The notes beneath the pieces were generated by a model. It was not told the origin of the DNA. It made no database searches and saw nothing but the letters and a program-made list of their open reading frames with translations. A program made the translations under genes and the position numbers. Shown in pieces: positions 6,679 to 12,907 of a stretch of 12,907 nt of DNA (within the stretch, counting starts at the first letter, position 1; each line of letters begins with the position of its first letter). The stretch is from contig DBHI01000112.1 in the NCBI GenBank assembly GCA_002296125.1, positions 20,982-33,888 on the forward strand. Direction: 5' to 3'. This DNA comes from Anaerolineales bacterium UBA832 (GTDB taxonomy: Bacteria; Chloroflexota; Anaerolineae; Anaerolineales; UBA11657).

Positions 6679-7899
6679 TTAGGTTGTGTAATCTGAATTT
6701 ATTCTGACATACTCTGTTGTAAGATCTCCAGTCCATACTGAAATTTCTTTTGTTCCACTTCCTAAATCTAAGTGCACATAAAACTCATTCTCAGAGAAAA
6801 TTTCTTTTGCAATTTCAATATTATAATCAGAGGGAGTACCATTATTGAAGATCTTTATTTCGTCAGTCTGTTTTCCTATCCAGAGATTACTTAGTTTAGG
6901 ATCAAAAGCAACTCCTACTTTACCAGCTGCAACAATAATCCTACCCCAATTTGGGTCATGTCCAGCAAATGCTGTTTTTACCAATGGCGATGTAGCTATG
7001 CTGTTAGCAACTAAGTGTGCTTGTTCAATGCTTGGGGCACCACTTACATGAATTGTAACAAATTTAGTGACTCCTTCTCCGTCTTTTACTATTTGTTTTG
7101 CTAAGGCAGCAGTGACTTGATTTAGTCCTTTTTGAAATAGTTCTTGGTTTTTGCCTTCTGTACATGATATATTGCTAGAGCCATTTGCTAGTAGTAAAAC
7201 TGTATCACTTGTGCTTGTGTCTCCATCAATAGAGATTTTGTTAAAACTTTTATTTACAGCTATTTTTAGCATAGATTGTAACCTAGATGCTTCAATACAC
7301 GCATCTGTAGTTATACATCCTAACATTGTTGCCATGTTAGGATGTATCATACCAGATCCTTTAGCAATTGCTCCTATACTTATTGTCCCTTCGGGTAATT
7401 TGATATTAACTGCAAAATATTTTGGTATCGTATCTGTAGTCATTATTGCTTTTGCACCATCAATACCGCCATTGTCGTTTAGATTGTTAACTGCATTGTG
7501 AATGCCTTTTGTGATTTTTGACATAGGTAGCTGTGGACCTATAATACCGGTTGACATAATTAGTATTTGATTAGGACGACATTCTAGTGACTTGCTAGCG
7601 ACTTCTTGCATTTTAGTAGCATTATTAAAACCTTGATCTCCAGTGCATGCATTTGCTATTCCAGAATTGGCCACTACTGCTCTAATTGCTGTGTTGTTGT
7701 CTTTGAGAGTAATTCGATCTAATTCTACTGGTGCACCTACAACTTGATTTGTGGTGAACATTCCTGCTGCTGTACAATCTTTATTAGAATGAAGCACCAT
7801 AATGTCTGCACTATTAGATGGCTTTATTCCACTGGTTGCAGTTCCTACTTCAAAACCTTTTACATTAGTAACAGTACCTTCAATAATCGATCTAATCAT
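6679..7899 (-). CDS. argJ: Glutamate N-acetyltransferase / ornithine acetyltransferase
   Basis: ArgJ moves the acetyl group from N-acetylornithine to glutamate, closing the acetyl cycle; bifunctional members can also use acetyl-CoA. At 406 residues it has the family's usual length. The self-cleavage site is intact: KGSGMIHPNMATMLG, with T191 as the nucleophile that starts the beta chain after autoproteolysis. The oxyanion-hole Thr-Gly is in STGIIG (116-121). The N-terminal domain includes AAGMFTTNQVVGAPV, and the C-terminus has GHDPNWGRIIVAAG. Whether it is mono- or bifunctional cannot be told from the sequence. A separate argA-type gene in the same operon would be compatible with a monofunctional enzyme. 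No SD is visible ahead of its ATG, which follows the argG stop by 11 bases, so it probably depends on coupling to argG translation. Confidence 0.98.
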   Translation of the reverse strand: MIRSIIEGTVTNVKGFEVGTATSGIKPSNSADIMVLHSNKDCTAAGMFTTNQVVGAPVELDRITLKDNNTAIRAVVANSGIANACTGDQGFNNATKMQEVASKSLECRPNQILIMSTGIIGPQLPMSKITKGIHNAVNNLNDNGGIDGAKAIMTTDTIPKYFAVNIKLPEGTISIGAIAKGSGMIHPNMATMLGCITTDACIEASRLQSMLKIAVNKSFNKISIDGDTSTSDTVLLLANGSSNISCTEGKNQELFQKGLNQVTAALAKQIVKDGEGVTKFVTIHVSGAPSIEQAHLVANSIATSPLVKTAFAGHDPNWGRIIVAAGKVGVAFDPKLSNLWIGKQTDEIKIFNNGTPSDYNIEIAKEIFSENEFYVHLDLGSGTKEISVWTGDLTTEYVRINSDYTT

Positions 7900-7910
7900 A
7901 TGTATATATA

Positions 7911-9173
7911 TTAATCCCGTTTAAATTTAGTATAGTCTGGTGACTTTAAGTTTTTCGGAATTGTTTTATTTTTGTCAATCATTGCTTTTACTTTCATTGG
8001 TAATCCGAATAGATTGATAAATCCTAGCGCATCCTGTTGGTCATATACATCTTCTTGACCAAATGTTGCAAAATCTTCTCGATAAAGACTATTGTCACTT
8101 GCTCTTCCTAATGGTGTAACAGTACCCTTATATAGTCTTAGTTTTGTCCAACCAGATACTGGTACTTGTGTTGTACTAATAAATTGTTGTATAGATTCGC
8201 GCAATGTATGATTCCATTGTCCAAAATATACTAATTCAGCATATTTTATAGCTACTTGTTCTTTGAAGTGAGCAGTTTCTCTGTCAAGACACAGTGATTC
8301 AAGCTCACGGTGTGCAGAATATAATATCGTTCCACCAGGTGTTTCATAAACCCCTCGGGATTTCATTCCAACTAATCTATTTTCAACCATATCAACTCTT
8401 CCTATTCCATGTTTTGCACCTATGGCATTTAGAGTCTCAATTAATTTTTCTCCACTGAGTTTAATATCATTGATTGCTATAGGAGTTCCTGATTGGAATT
8501 CTATTTTAACTGTTTCCGGTTCGTTAGGAGCCTCTATAGGTGAATTTGTCCAGATAAACATGTCTTCTTCTGCTTCATGAGACGGATCTTCAAGTGGGCC
8601 ACCCTCATGTGATATATGCCATAGGTTTCTATCTCTACTATATATAGATTTTTTAGTAGCTTCTACTTGTATATTATGTTTAGCAGCATACTCTAATGCA
8701 TCTTCTCGGGATTTAATATGCCATTCTCGCCATGGTGCAATTACATGTAGATTAGGATTTAATGCTTTGTAAGTTAACTCAAATCGTACTTGGTCATTGC
8801 CTTTGCCAGTTGCTCCATGTGATACTGCATCTGCCTTTTCTTCTTCTGCAATTATTACTTGCCATTTTGCTATGAGAGGTCGTGCGATTGATGTTCCCAT
8901 TAGATATTTCTTTTCGTAAGTAGCTCCTGATTGCATCATTGGAAAGAGGTAATCATTTGCGAATTCAGCACGTAAGTCTTTTACTATACATTTGCTAGCA
9001 CCACTATTTAATGCCTTTTCGTTCAAACCAGTAAGTTCTTCACCTTGTCCAATATCAGCACAGAAGCAGATGACTTCGCATTTGTAATTTTCTTTGAGCC
9101 AAGGTACTATGACTGATGTATCGAGTCCTCCAGAATATGCTAGGACTACTTTAGCTATTTTTGGTTTAGACAT
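7911..9173 (-). CDS. argG: Argininosuccinate synthase
   Basis: ArgG joins citrulline and aspartate with ATP to give argininosuccinate. The 420-residue protein carries the PP-loop nucleotide motif AYSGGLDTS (12-20), the GATGKGNDQVRFE segment (120-132) that contacts substrate, SIYSRDRNLWHISHEGG with the conserved Ser/Arg, and GMKSRGVYETPGG near the substrate pocket. All family landmarks are intact. Its ATG overlaps the stop of the upstream acetyltransferase gene by one base (TAATG), with GGAG about 11 bases ahead. It functions with ArgH, next but one downstream, to convert citrulline to arginine. Confidence 0.98.
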   Translation of the reverse strand: MSKPKIAKVVLAYSGGLDTSVIVPWLKENYKCEVICFCADIGQGEELTGLNEKALNSGASKCIVKDLRAEFANDYLFPMMQSGATYEKKYLMGTSIARPLIAKWQVIIAEEEKADAVSHGATGKGNDQVRFELTYKALNPNLHVIAPWREWHIKSREDALEYAAKHNIQVEATKKSIYSRDRNLWHISHEGGPLEDPSHEAEEDMFIWTNSPIEAPNEPETVKIEFQSGTPIAINDIKLSGEKLIETLNAIGAKHGIGRVDMVENRLVGMKSRGVYETPGGTILYSAHRELESLCLDRETAHFKEQVAIKYAELVYFGQWNHTLRESIQQFISTTQVPVSGWTKLRLYKGTVTPLGRASDNSLYREDFATFGQEDVYDQQDALGFINLFGLPMKVKAMIDKNKTIPKNLKSPDYTKFKRD

Positions 9174-9703
9174 TAGGTGTGTGTCTCCTTCATTTCTCTT
9201 GATTTATGTAATCTAAATGTGTTGTTTAGTTGATTTTGGTCTGAGTTTCTTATTAGGATCAATTCTACAGCCACTTCGTCGCAATTATCCTTGACGGGGC
9301 ATTGATCACAATCACGCCAGATTTTTTCAGGAAATTGTTCTCGATTGCTCAATGTAAATCCTGCTCTTTCAAAAAAACCTTGAGCCCTTGTAAGCGCAAA
9401 AAGTTTTGGTATTTTCCTCTTTTTAGCTTCTATTATTATTGCTTCAAGTAATTTAGCTCCTAATCCTTGTCCCTGCAGTTTATCGGATACAATGAGTGAT
9501 CGTACCTCAGCAAGGTTTTGATTGTACTTTAGTAGTGATACACAGCCGACTATTGTATTGTTAATTTGGACAACTAGCCAGTCATTAATTGTAAGATCTA
9601 TTTGAACCTGGGTACGAGGTAGTACATCTCCACGCTCAGCATATAATTGCACTAAGTTGAAAATATGTAGTGTATCTTCTGTTGTAGCGTGTCTAATGTT
9701 CAT
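9173..9703 (-). CDS. argA: Short-type N-acetylglutamate synthase (GNAT family)
   Basis: This probably acetylates glutamate with acetyl-CoA, the first step of arginine synthesis. It is a single GNAT domain of 176 residues, not the long kinase-like plus GNAT form of E. coli ArgA. The acetyl-CoA binding motif A is QGQGLG (77-82), preceded by LAEVRSLIVS. The segment FALTRAQGFFERAGF and then FPEKIWRDC with DQCP and NCDEVA match the short ArgA proteins described in actinobacteria and Chloroflexota. The Cys pattern C132-x2-C135-x5-C141 could bind a metal or form a disulfide. About 25 residues after the GNAT core have no known role. It overlaps argBD by one base (TAATG) and argG by one base, without a good SD, so translation is likely coupled. 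Operon position supports the ArgA assignment; another GNAT substrate is possible but less likely. Confidence 0.88.
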   Translation of the reverse strand: MNIRHATTEDTLHIFNLVQLYAERGDVLPRTQVQIDLTINDWLVVQINNTIVGCVSLLKYNQNLAEVRSLIVSDKLQGQGLGAKLLEAIIIEAKKRKIPKLFALTRAQGFFERAGFTLSNREQFPEKIWRDCDQCPVKDNCDEVAVELILIRNSDQNQLNNTFRLHKSREMKETHT

Positions 9704-11697
9704 TATGATACAAGTTGTTTCTCAACAATATTAATTGATTCATTTATTATGTCTATTGCTTTATCAACATGTTGTTGGTTGATTATTAATGGTGGACATA
9801 ATCGTATTACATTTTTTCCAGCACTAATTATTAGCAAACCTCTTTTTGATGCTTCTTTGATAATAGGTTCAACTTCATATGTAAATTCAATTCCAATTAA
9901 AAGTCCACTACCACGTATTTCTATTATTTTATTTGAATCTATCTTTTTTAATTTACGTAGAAGATAGTTACCTATACTGTCAACATGTTCTATGAAATTA
10001 GGTTCAGATACTCTGTCAAATATTATTTGAGCGGCTTTGGATACTAATGGTCCTGCAGCAAATGTACTACCATGATCTCCTGGTTGAATAGTAGATGCAA
10101 TTTCTTCAGTAACTAGTGTAGCTCCTATTGGTAGTCCTCCTGCTAGTGGTTTAGCTAGTGTCATTATGTCAGGATTAACGTTATTTTTTTGGTAAGCCCA
10201 GAGATATCCACTCCTAGCTAGTCCACATTGTACTTCATCAAAGATGAGTAGGGCGTTATGTTGATAGCATAATTCTCTCAATTTATCCAAGAAATCCTTT
10301 GTTGCAACATGAATGCCACCTTCTCCTTGTATTGGTTCAATTATGACTGCACATGTATCATTTTTTATAGCTGCAGCGGTCGAATCAATGTCATTGAAGT
10401 GGGCAAATTTTACATGTGGTATTAATGGTTCAAAAGGTTCTCTATATTTTGAGTTTGAAGTTGCTGATAGTGATCCTAATGTTCTTCCATGAAAACCTCT
10501 TTTAAAAGCCACAATCTTGGTCTTATCATCTTTACCAAATTTTACTCGAGCATATTTTCTAGAGAATTTAATTGCTGCTTCATTTGCTTCTGTACCACTG
10601 TTACAAAAGAATACTCGTTCTGCGAAAGAATTATCTACAAGTCTCATAGCTAATTCAACATGTTGTTTGGAATGATATAGATTGCTTATATGAACCAATG
10701 TATTGGCTTGACTTGATACGGCATTTACCCATTCTTTATCTGCATAACCTAATGCATTTACAGCTATACCAGCAGTGAAATCTAAGTATTTGTTGTCTTG
10801 GTCGTCAGATAAATATACACCTTTACCATGGGTAAATACAGGCATTGGTCGAGAGTAGGTTGGTACTAGTAATTGCGATTCAGTTAAAACTATATCTAAT
10901 TCAAGGGATTCTTTAGTCTTATCTTCGTTTGTGTTTTGATCTGAAATTATTTTTGTGCCTGTATTGTTAGACATACTTGTTGTATTAGTAATGATTACTG
11001 CTTTTACCCCATCGTTTACTGCTTTAATTGCAGATTTAACTTTTGGTACCATTCCTGATTGAATTACTTCTTGATCTATAAGTTTGTTTGCTAAACTAGA
11101 ATCAATTTGCGGTAATAGCTTTTTATTATTCATGATTCCAGGCACATCAGAAACAAAATATAATTTATCAGCCTTAAGTGCAATTGCTAGAGATGCAGCA
11201 GCTTCATCGGCATTAACATTGTAGTGTTTTCCATCTGCACCTAATGATATAGGAGAAATGACTGGTGTAATACCTTTCTCAACTAGATCGTATATAACTT
11301 CTATTCTTACTTTATGTATTTCTCCAATCAATCCCAAATCAATATTAGGGTGGTATTTTTGTTGGCATTGAAACAGTTTTCTATCAATTCCACTAATTCC
11401 TAGAGCATCTATTCCATTACTAATTAGATTATTGACTAGTTGTTTGTTAACTGTTCCAGAAAGTATCATTTCAGCAACTTTAATTGATTCTTGATCTGTT
11501 ATTCTCAATCCCTCAACGTATTGAGGTTCTATGTCTAATGCTTGTTGTAATTTGGTTATGTCACTTCCACCACCATGTATTATCGCTATTGGATTGTTGT
11601 CTTTCTTAATTGTTGCAGCAATTGATTTTATGAAAGTTTTGTCATCTAGTTTGTTGCCACCGATTTTTATTATATTCATTATGAGTTTTCCAGTCAT
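9703..11697 (-). CDS. argBD: Acetylglutamate kinase - acetylornithine aminotransferase fusion (ArgB-ArgD)
   Basis: One 664-residue open frame encodes two arginine enzymes. Residues 1-251 are acetylglutamate kinase (ArgB), with KIGG (11-14), HGGG (41-44), the substrate segment GLRITD (63-68), NVNADEAA (160-167), FVSDVPGI (181-188) and SGMVPK (214-219). It ends in the GTKI typical of ArgB C-termini. After a polar, low-complexity linker (about 252-268), residues 269-664 form a full class III aminotransferase (ArgD). It has CNSGTEANEAA (365-375), IIEPIQGEGG (452-461), the PLP-contacting Asp in FDEVQ (D487) and the PLP lysine in TLAKPLAGG (K516). The ArgB part lacks the N-terminal helix found in arginine-inhibited kinases. 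All key residues seem intact, so both activities are expected: phosphorylation of N-acetylglutamate, and transamination of N-acetylglutamate semialdehyde. The ATG overlaps the argC stop (ATGA). Confidence 0.96.
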   Translation of the reverse strand: MTGKLIMNIIKIGGNKLDDKTFIKSIAATIKKDNNPIAIIHGGGSDITKLQQALDIEPQYVEGLRITDQESIKVAEMILSGTVNKQLVNNLISNGIDALGISGIDRKLFQCQQKYHPNIDLGLIGEIHKVRIEVIYDLVEKGITPVISPISLGADGKHYNVNADEAAASLAIALKADKLYFVSDVPGIMNNKKLLPQIDSSLANKLIDQEVIQSGMVPKVKSAIKAVNDGVKAVIITNTTSMSNNTGTKIISDQNTNEDKTKESLELDIVLTESQLLVPTYSRPMPVFTHGKGVYLSDDQDNKYLDFTAGIAVNALGYADKEWVNAVSSQANTLVHISNLYHSKQHVELAMRLVDNSFAERVFFCNSGTEANEAAIKFSRKYARVKFGKDDKTKIVAFKRGFHGRTLGSLSATSNSKYREPFEPLIPHVKFAHFNDIDSTAAAIKNDTCAVIIEPIQGEGGIHVATKDFLDKLRELCYQHNALLIFDEVQCGLARSGYLWAYQKNNVNPDIMTLAKPLAGGLPIGATLVTEEIASTIQPGDHGSTFAAGPLVSKAAQIIFDRVSEPNFIEHVDSIGNYLLRKLKKIDSNKIIEIRGSGLLIGIEFTYEVEPIIKEASKRGLLIISAGKNVIRLCPPLIINQQHVDKAIDIINESINIVEKQLVS

Positions 11698-12704
11698 ATT
11701 AGACTTAATGTTTCTTTAATATCAAAAGATATATTCATATTTTGTATTGCTTGTCCAGCTGCGCCTTTGACTAGATTGTCAATTGCAGATGTGATTATTA
11801 ACAAGTCATTGACAACAGTAATGTTTATAGTACATAAGTTGGTATGTAAAACATGCTTTAAGCTAACAGGTTCTTCCGGATTAAGTATTTTGATAAAAGG
11901 TTCTTTAGCATATTTTTGAGAATATATAGATCTAATTTCCTTTTCTGTAAAGTTTGATTTTAAGGGAAAATAGATTGTCGACAATATGCCACGAGGTACA
12001 GGTAAGAGATGCGGAGTAAAAATTATGTTTGGTAGTTGTAAGGTAGTTTTTTGTATTTGTTCTTCCATTTCTGGTATGTGTTGGTGTGACTTTCCTATTT
12101 TATATGCTTGAAAATTTCCTGACACTTCTACAAAGTGTAGATTTTGTTTGGGAGTGCGGCCAGCACCTGATACTCCTGATTTAGAGTCTATGATGATGGG
12201 CCTTGTTGAGTCAAATTGATTTTCTCTAATCAGTGGTATTGTTGGTAACAATATGCTTGTAGGGTAACAACCAGGATTAGCAATTAAACTAGCATTTTTG
12301 ATTTTAGATCTGTTGATCTCACTTAATCCATATACTGCTGTTTCCAGTAGTTGTGGAGCATCATGTTTAATGTTATACCATTTCAAGTAGCTATCAGGAG
12401 ATTGTAATCTATAATCTGCACTTAGATCAATCACTTTTGTACCAGATTCTAAAGCATTTTTAGTAAGTTTAATCCCAGATGTATGAGGTAAGCATATGAA
12501 GACTACATCTACTTCTTTAGTATTTATGTCTTGAGCATCATTTAATAATATATTTGGAGCTTCAGGATGAACATTGTTTAATGTATTACCGTTATGACTT
12601 CTAGAAGTTGCAAAGTTTATATTTACTAGTGGATGATTTGATAGATGTTTGATTAATTCTAAACCACTATACCCTGTAGCTCCATAAATTCCTACTTTTA
12701 TCAC
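11694..12704 (-). CDS. argC: N-acetyl-gamma-glutamyl-phosphate reductase
   Basis: ArgC reduces N-acetylglutamyl phosphate to the semialdehyde with NADPH, the step between the two halves of the downstream ArgB-ArgD fusion. It has 336 residues, as usual. The Rossmann motif GATGYSG (8-14) is followed by the catalytic cysteine in ANPGCYPTS (C146), the SGVSGAGR segment (177-183) and the catalytic His in KSHQHIPE (H209). The start codon is GTG at 12702-12704, with AGGAGA seven bases upstream. It is the first structural gene of the operon, directly behind the leader terminator, so its expression depends on readthrough. It overlaps argBD by four bases. Confidence 0.98.
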   Translation of the reverse strand: MIKVGIYGATGYSGLELIKHLSNHPLVNINFATSRSHNGNTLNNVHPEAPNILLNDAQDINTKEVDVVFICLPHTSGIKLTKNALESGTKVIDLSADYRLQSPDSYLKWYNIKHDAPQLLETAVYGLSEINRSKIKNASLIANPGCYPTSILLPTIPLIRENQFDSTRPIIIDSKSGVSGAGRTPKQNLHFVEVSGNFQAYKIGKSHQHIPEMEEQIQKTTLQLPNIIFTPHLLPVPRGILSTIYFPLKSNFTEKEIRSIYSQKYAKEPFIKILNPEEPVSLKHVLHTNLCTINITVVNDLLIITSAIDNLVKGAAGQAIQNMNISFDIKETLSLI

Positions 12705-12711
12705 TGTATTT

Positions 12712-12717
12712 TCTCCT
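12712..12717 (-). promoter_or_regulatory. Shine-Dalgarno fixing the GTG start of argC
   Basis: AGGAGA on the minus strand is followed by seven bases and GTG. It lies about ten bases beyond the leader terminator's U-tract, so it is only transcribed when the terminator is bypassed. Confidence 0.8.
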
Positions 12718-12725
12718 AAATAAAC

Positions 12726-12753
12726 AAAAAACCGCCAGATGTCTGGCGGTTTT
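12726..12753 (-). terminator. Intrinsic terminator in the argC leader (attenuator segments 3:4)
   Basis: A perfect 11-bp stem is formed by AAAACCGCCAG (12753-12743) and CTGGCGGTTTT (12738-12728), with a 4-base loop. On the minus strand it ends in a run of six T. It lies between the promoter and argC, so it acts as a leader terminator rather than the end of an operon. The reverse orientation is also A/T-flanked, so it might stop plus-strand transcripts too, less well. Confidence 0.93.
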
Positions 12754-12836
12754 GAAATTATGATTCATCCTGCGCTAATTATTACACGCTGCATGCCAGA
12801 TCATTGATCATGTAGATTATACGGCTACGGCTGGCA
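12732..12836 (-). promoter_or_regulatory. Ribosome-mediated attenuator of the arginine operon
   Basis: Four complementary segments lie in order on the minus strand. Segment 1 is TGCCAG (12836-12831), 2 is TCTGGCA (12800-12794), 3 is CCGCCAGA (12749-12742) and 4 is TCTGGCGG (12739-12732). The pairings 1:2 (6 bp) and 3:4 (terminator) are compatible with each other, while 2:3 (TCTGGC with GCCAGA, 6 bp) excludes both and would be the antiterminator. Segment 1 lies inside the leader ORF just before two CGT Arg codons; segment 2 lies just before its stop. A ribosome held at the Arg codons would mask 1 and free 2 to pair with 3, allowing argC transcription. A ribosome at the stop would mask 2, so 3:4 terminates. 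The layout is seen in the sequence; the mechanism is inferred from the trp/his paradigm. Confidence 0.75.
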
Positions 12837-12853
12837 GAGAGCAATAAGTTCAT
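12782..12853 (-). CDS. Arginine operon leader peptide (23 codons)
   Basis: This short ORF sits between the promoter and the leader terminator. It begins MNLLLSASRSRII and ends DLACSV before a double stop, TAA TAA. The Arg-Ser-Arg run (CGT AGC CGT, 12829-12821) is the likely control region, and the three preceding Leu codons may be incidental. The ATG lies seven bases after the -10 box, so the mRNA should begin at or one base before it: a leaderless start with no SD. The peptide itself probably has no function beyond its translation. Support comes from its position relative to the four pairing segments and from the arginine gene content downstream; conservation could not be tested. Confidence 0.72.
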   Translation of the reverse strand: MNLLLSASRSRIIYMINDLACSV

Positions 12854-12860
12854 AGTTTAC

Positions 12861-12888
12861 ATTCTAACAAACTTCCCATGATTGTCAA
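12861..12888 (-). promoter_or_regulatory. sigma70-type promoter of the arginine operon
   Basis: The minus strand has a perfect TTGACA (12888-12883), a 16-base spacer and TAGAAT (12866-12861). The predicted start is at about 12854-12853, on or next to the A of the leader peptide ATG. It is the only strong promoter seen ahead of the six-gene arginine operon. Confidence 0.8.
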
Positions 12889-12907
12889 TAGTAATGAATC
12901 AATGATT

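Noticed and set aside
7151..7501. Plus-strand open frame of 116 codons
   Set aside because: It lies wholly antisense to argJ, whose motifs are intact; no homology-like features or SD support it.
9689..9967. Plus-strand open frame of 92 codons
   Set aside because: It is antisense to the ArgD C-terminus and has no independent support.
10894..10944. Frameshift or sequencing error joining separate argB and argD genes
   Set aside because: The frame is continuous and the ArgB C-terminus is complete. A plausible polar linker follows and no SD-plus-start for a separate argD is seen. Raw reads would still be the decisive check.
9173..12704. LysW-dependent lysine/arginine pathway (LysZ/LysY/LysJ) instead of the acetylated arginine route
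   Set aside because: No lysW-like carrier gene or lysX ligase is present, and argJ and an argA-type acetyltransferase in the same operon point to acetylated intermediates.
12754..12767. ARG-box-like sequence in the argC leader (TGAATCATAATTTC on the minus strand)
   Set aside because: It resembles the ArgR operator half-sites but the dyad has the wrong spacing. It lies downstream of the promoter next to the terminator, and AT-rich DNA gives such matches easily.
12726..12860. T-box or riboswitch in the argC leader
   Set aside because: No T-box AGGGTGGNACCGCG-like motif or specifier-loop layout is present, and the leader is too short. The leader-peptide attenuator explains all elements better.
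1..12907. CRISPR arrays, insertion sequences, tRNA or rRNA genes
   Set aside because: No spaced direct repeats, transposase frames, terminal inverted repeats with target duplications, or tRNA cloverleaf-like sequences were seen on either strand.

Overview
The window is AT-rich bacterial DNA (about one third G+C by eye, not computed) from a member I cannot place firmly. The RpoC N-terminus, the short-type N-acetylglutamate synthase and the general gene style would fit a low-GC Chloroflexota lineage such as marine SAR202/Dehalococcoidia. That placement is inference from remembered family resemblance, not from a search. Almost every gene lies on the minus strand; only one gene, an MscS-type channel, is on the plus strand.

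Left part (1-3483). The minus strand carries the first 629 codons of rpoC, cut by the window edge inside the catalytic NADFDGD motif. It starts at a TTG with a perfect AGGAGG, and has its own consensus-like promoter (TTGACT-17-TATAAT). No rpoB lies upstream; instead a 314-bp intergenic region separates rpoC from a divergent MscS-family channel gene. The rpoC leader can form two mutually exclusive hairpins, one terminator-like. After the channel gene comes a convergent MOSC-domain gene that appears to be leaderless.

Middle part (3549-5202). A DUF2237 gene and an acyl-CoA dehydrogenase gene lie downstream of the arginine genes on the same strand. The dehydrogenase has a strong ribosome binding site and a possible extended -10 promoter of its own.

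Right part (5272-12888). This is an arginine-biosynthesis operon read right to left: argC, an argB-argD gene fusion, a short argA-type acetyltransferase, argG, argJ and argH. The genes overlap or lie within about 12 bases of each other. Together they cover glutamate to ornithine (ArgA, ArgB, ArgC, ArgD, ArgJ) and citrulline to arginine (ArgG, ArgH). The ornithine carbamoyltransferase gene (argF) is absent from the window.

The most interesting element is the argC leader (12726-12888). A strong promoter is followed, with essentially no 5' UTR, by a 23-codon leader ORF containing an Arg-Ser-Arg codon run. After it come four alternately complementary GCCAG/CTGGC segments, the last two forming a perfect intrinsic terminator just before argC. 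The spacing of control codons, stop codon and segments matches a trp-type ribosome-mediated attenuator, here apparently sensing arginine. Other notable points are the ArgB-ArgD fusion, an ArgB domain lacking the N-terminal arginine-sensing helix, the separation of rpoC from rpoB, and a roughly 190-residue coiled-coil insertion in RpoC.
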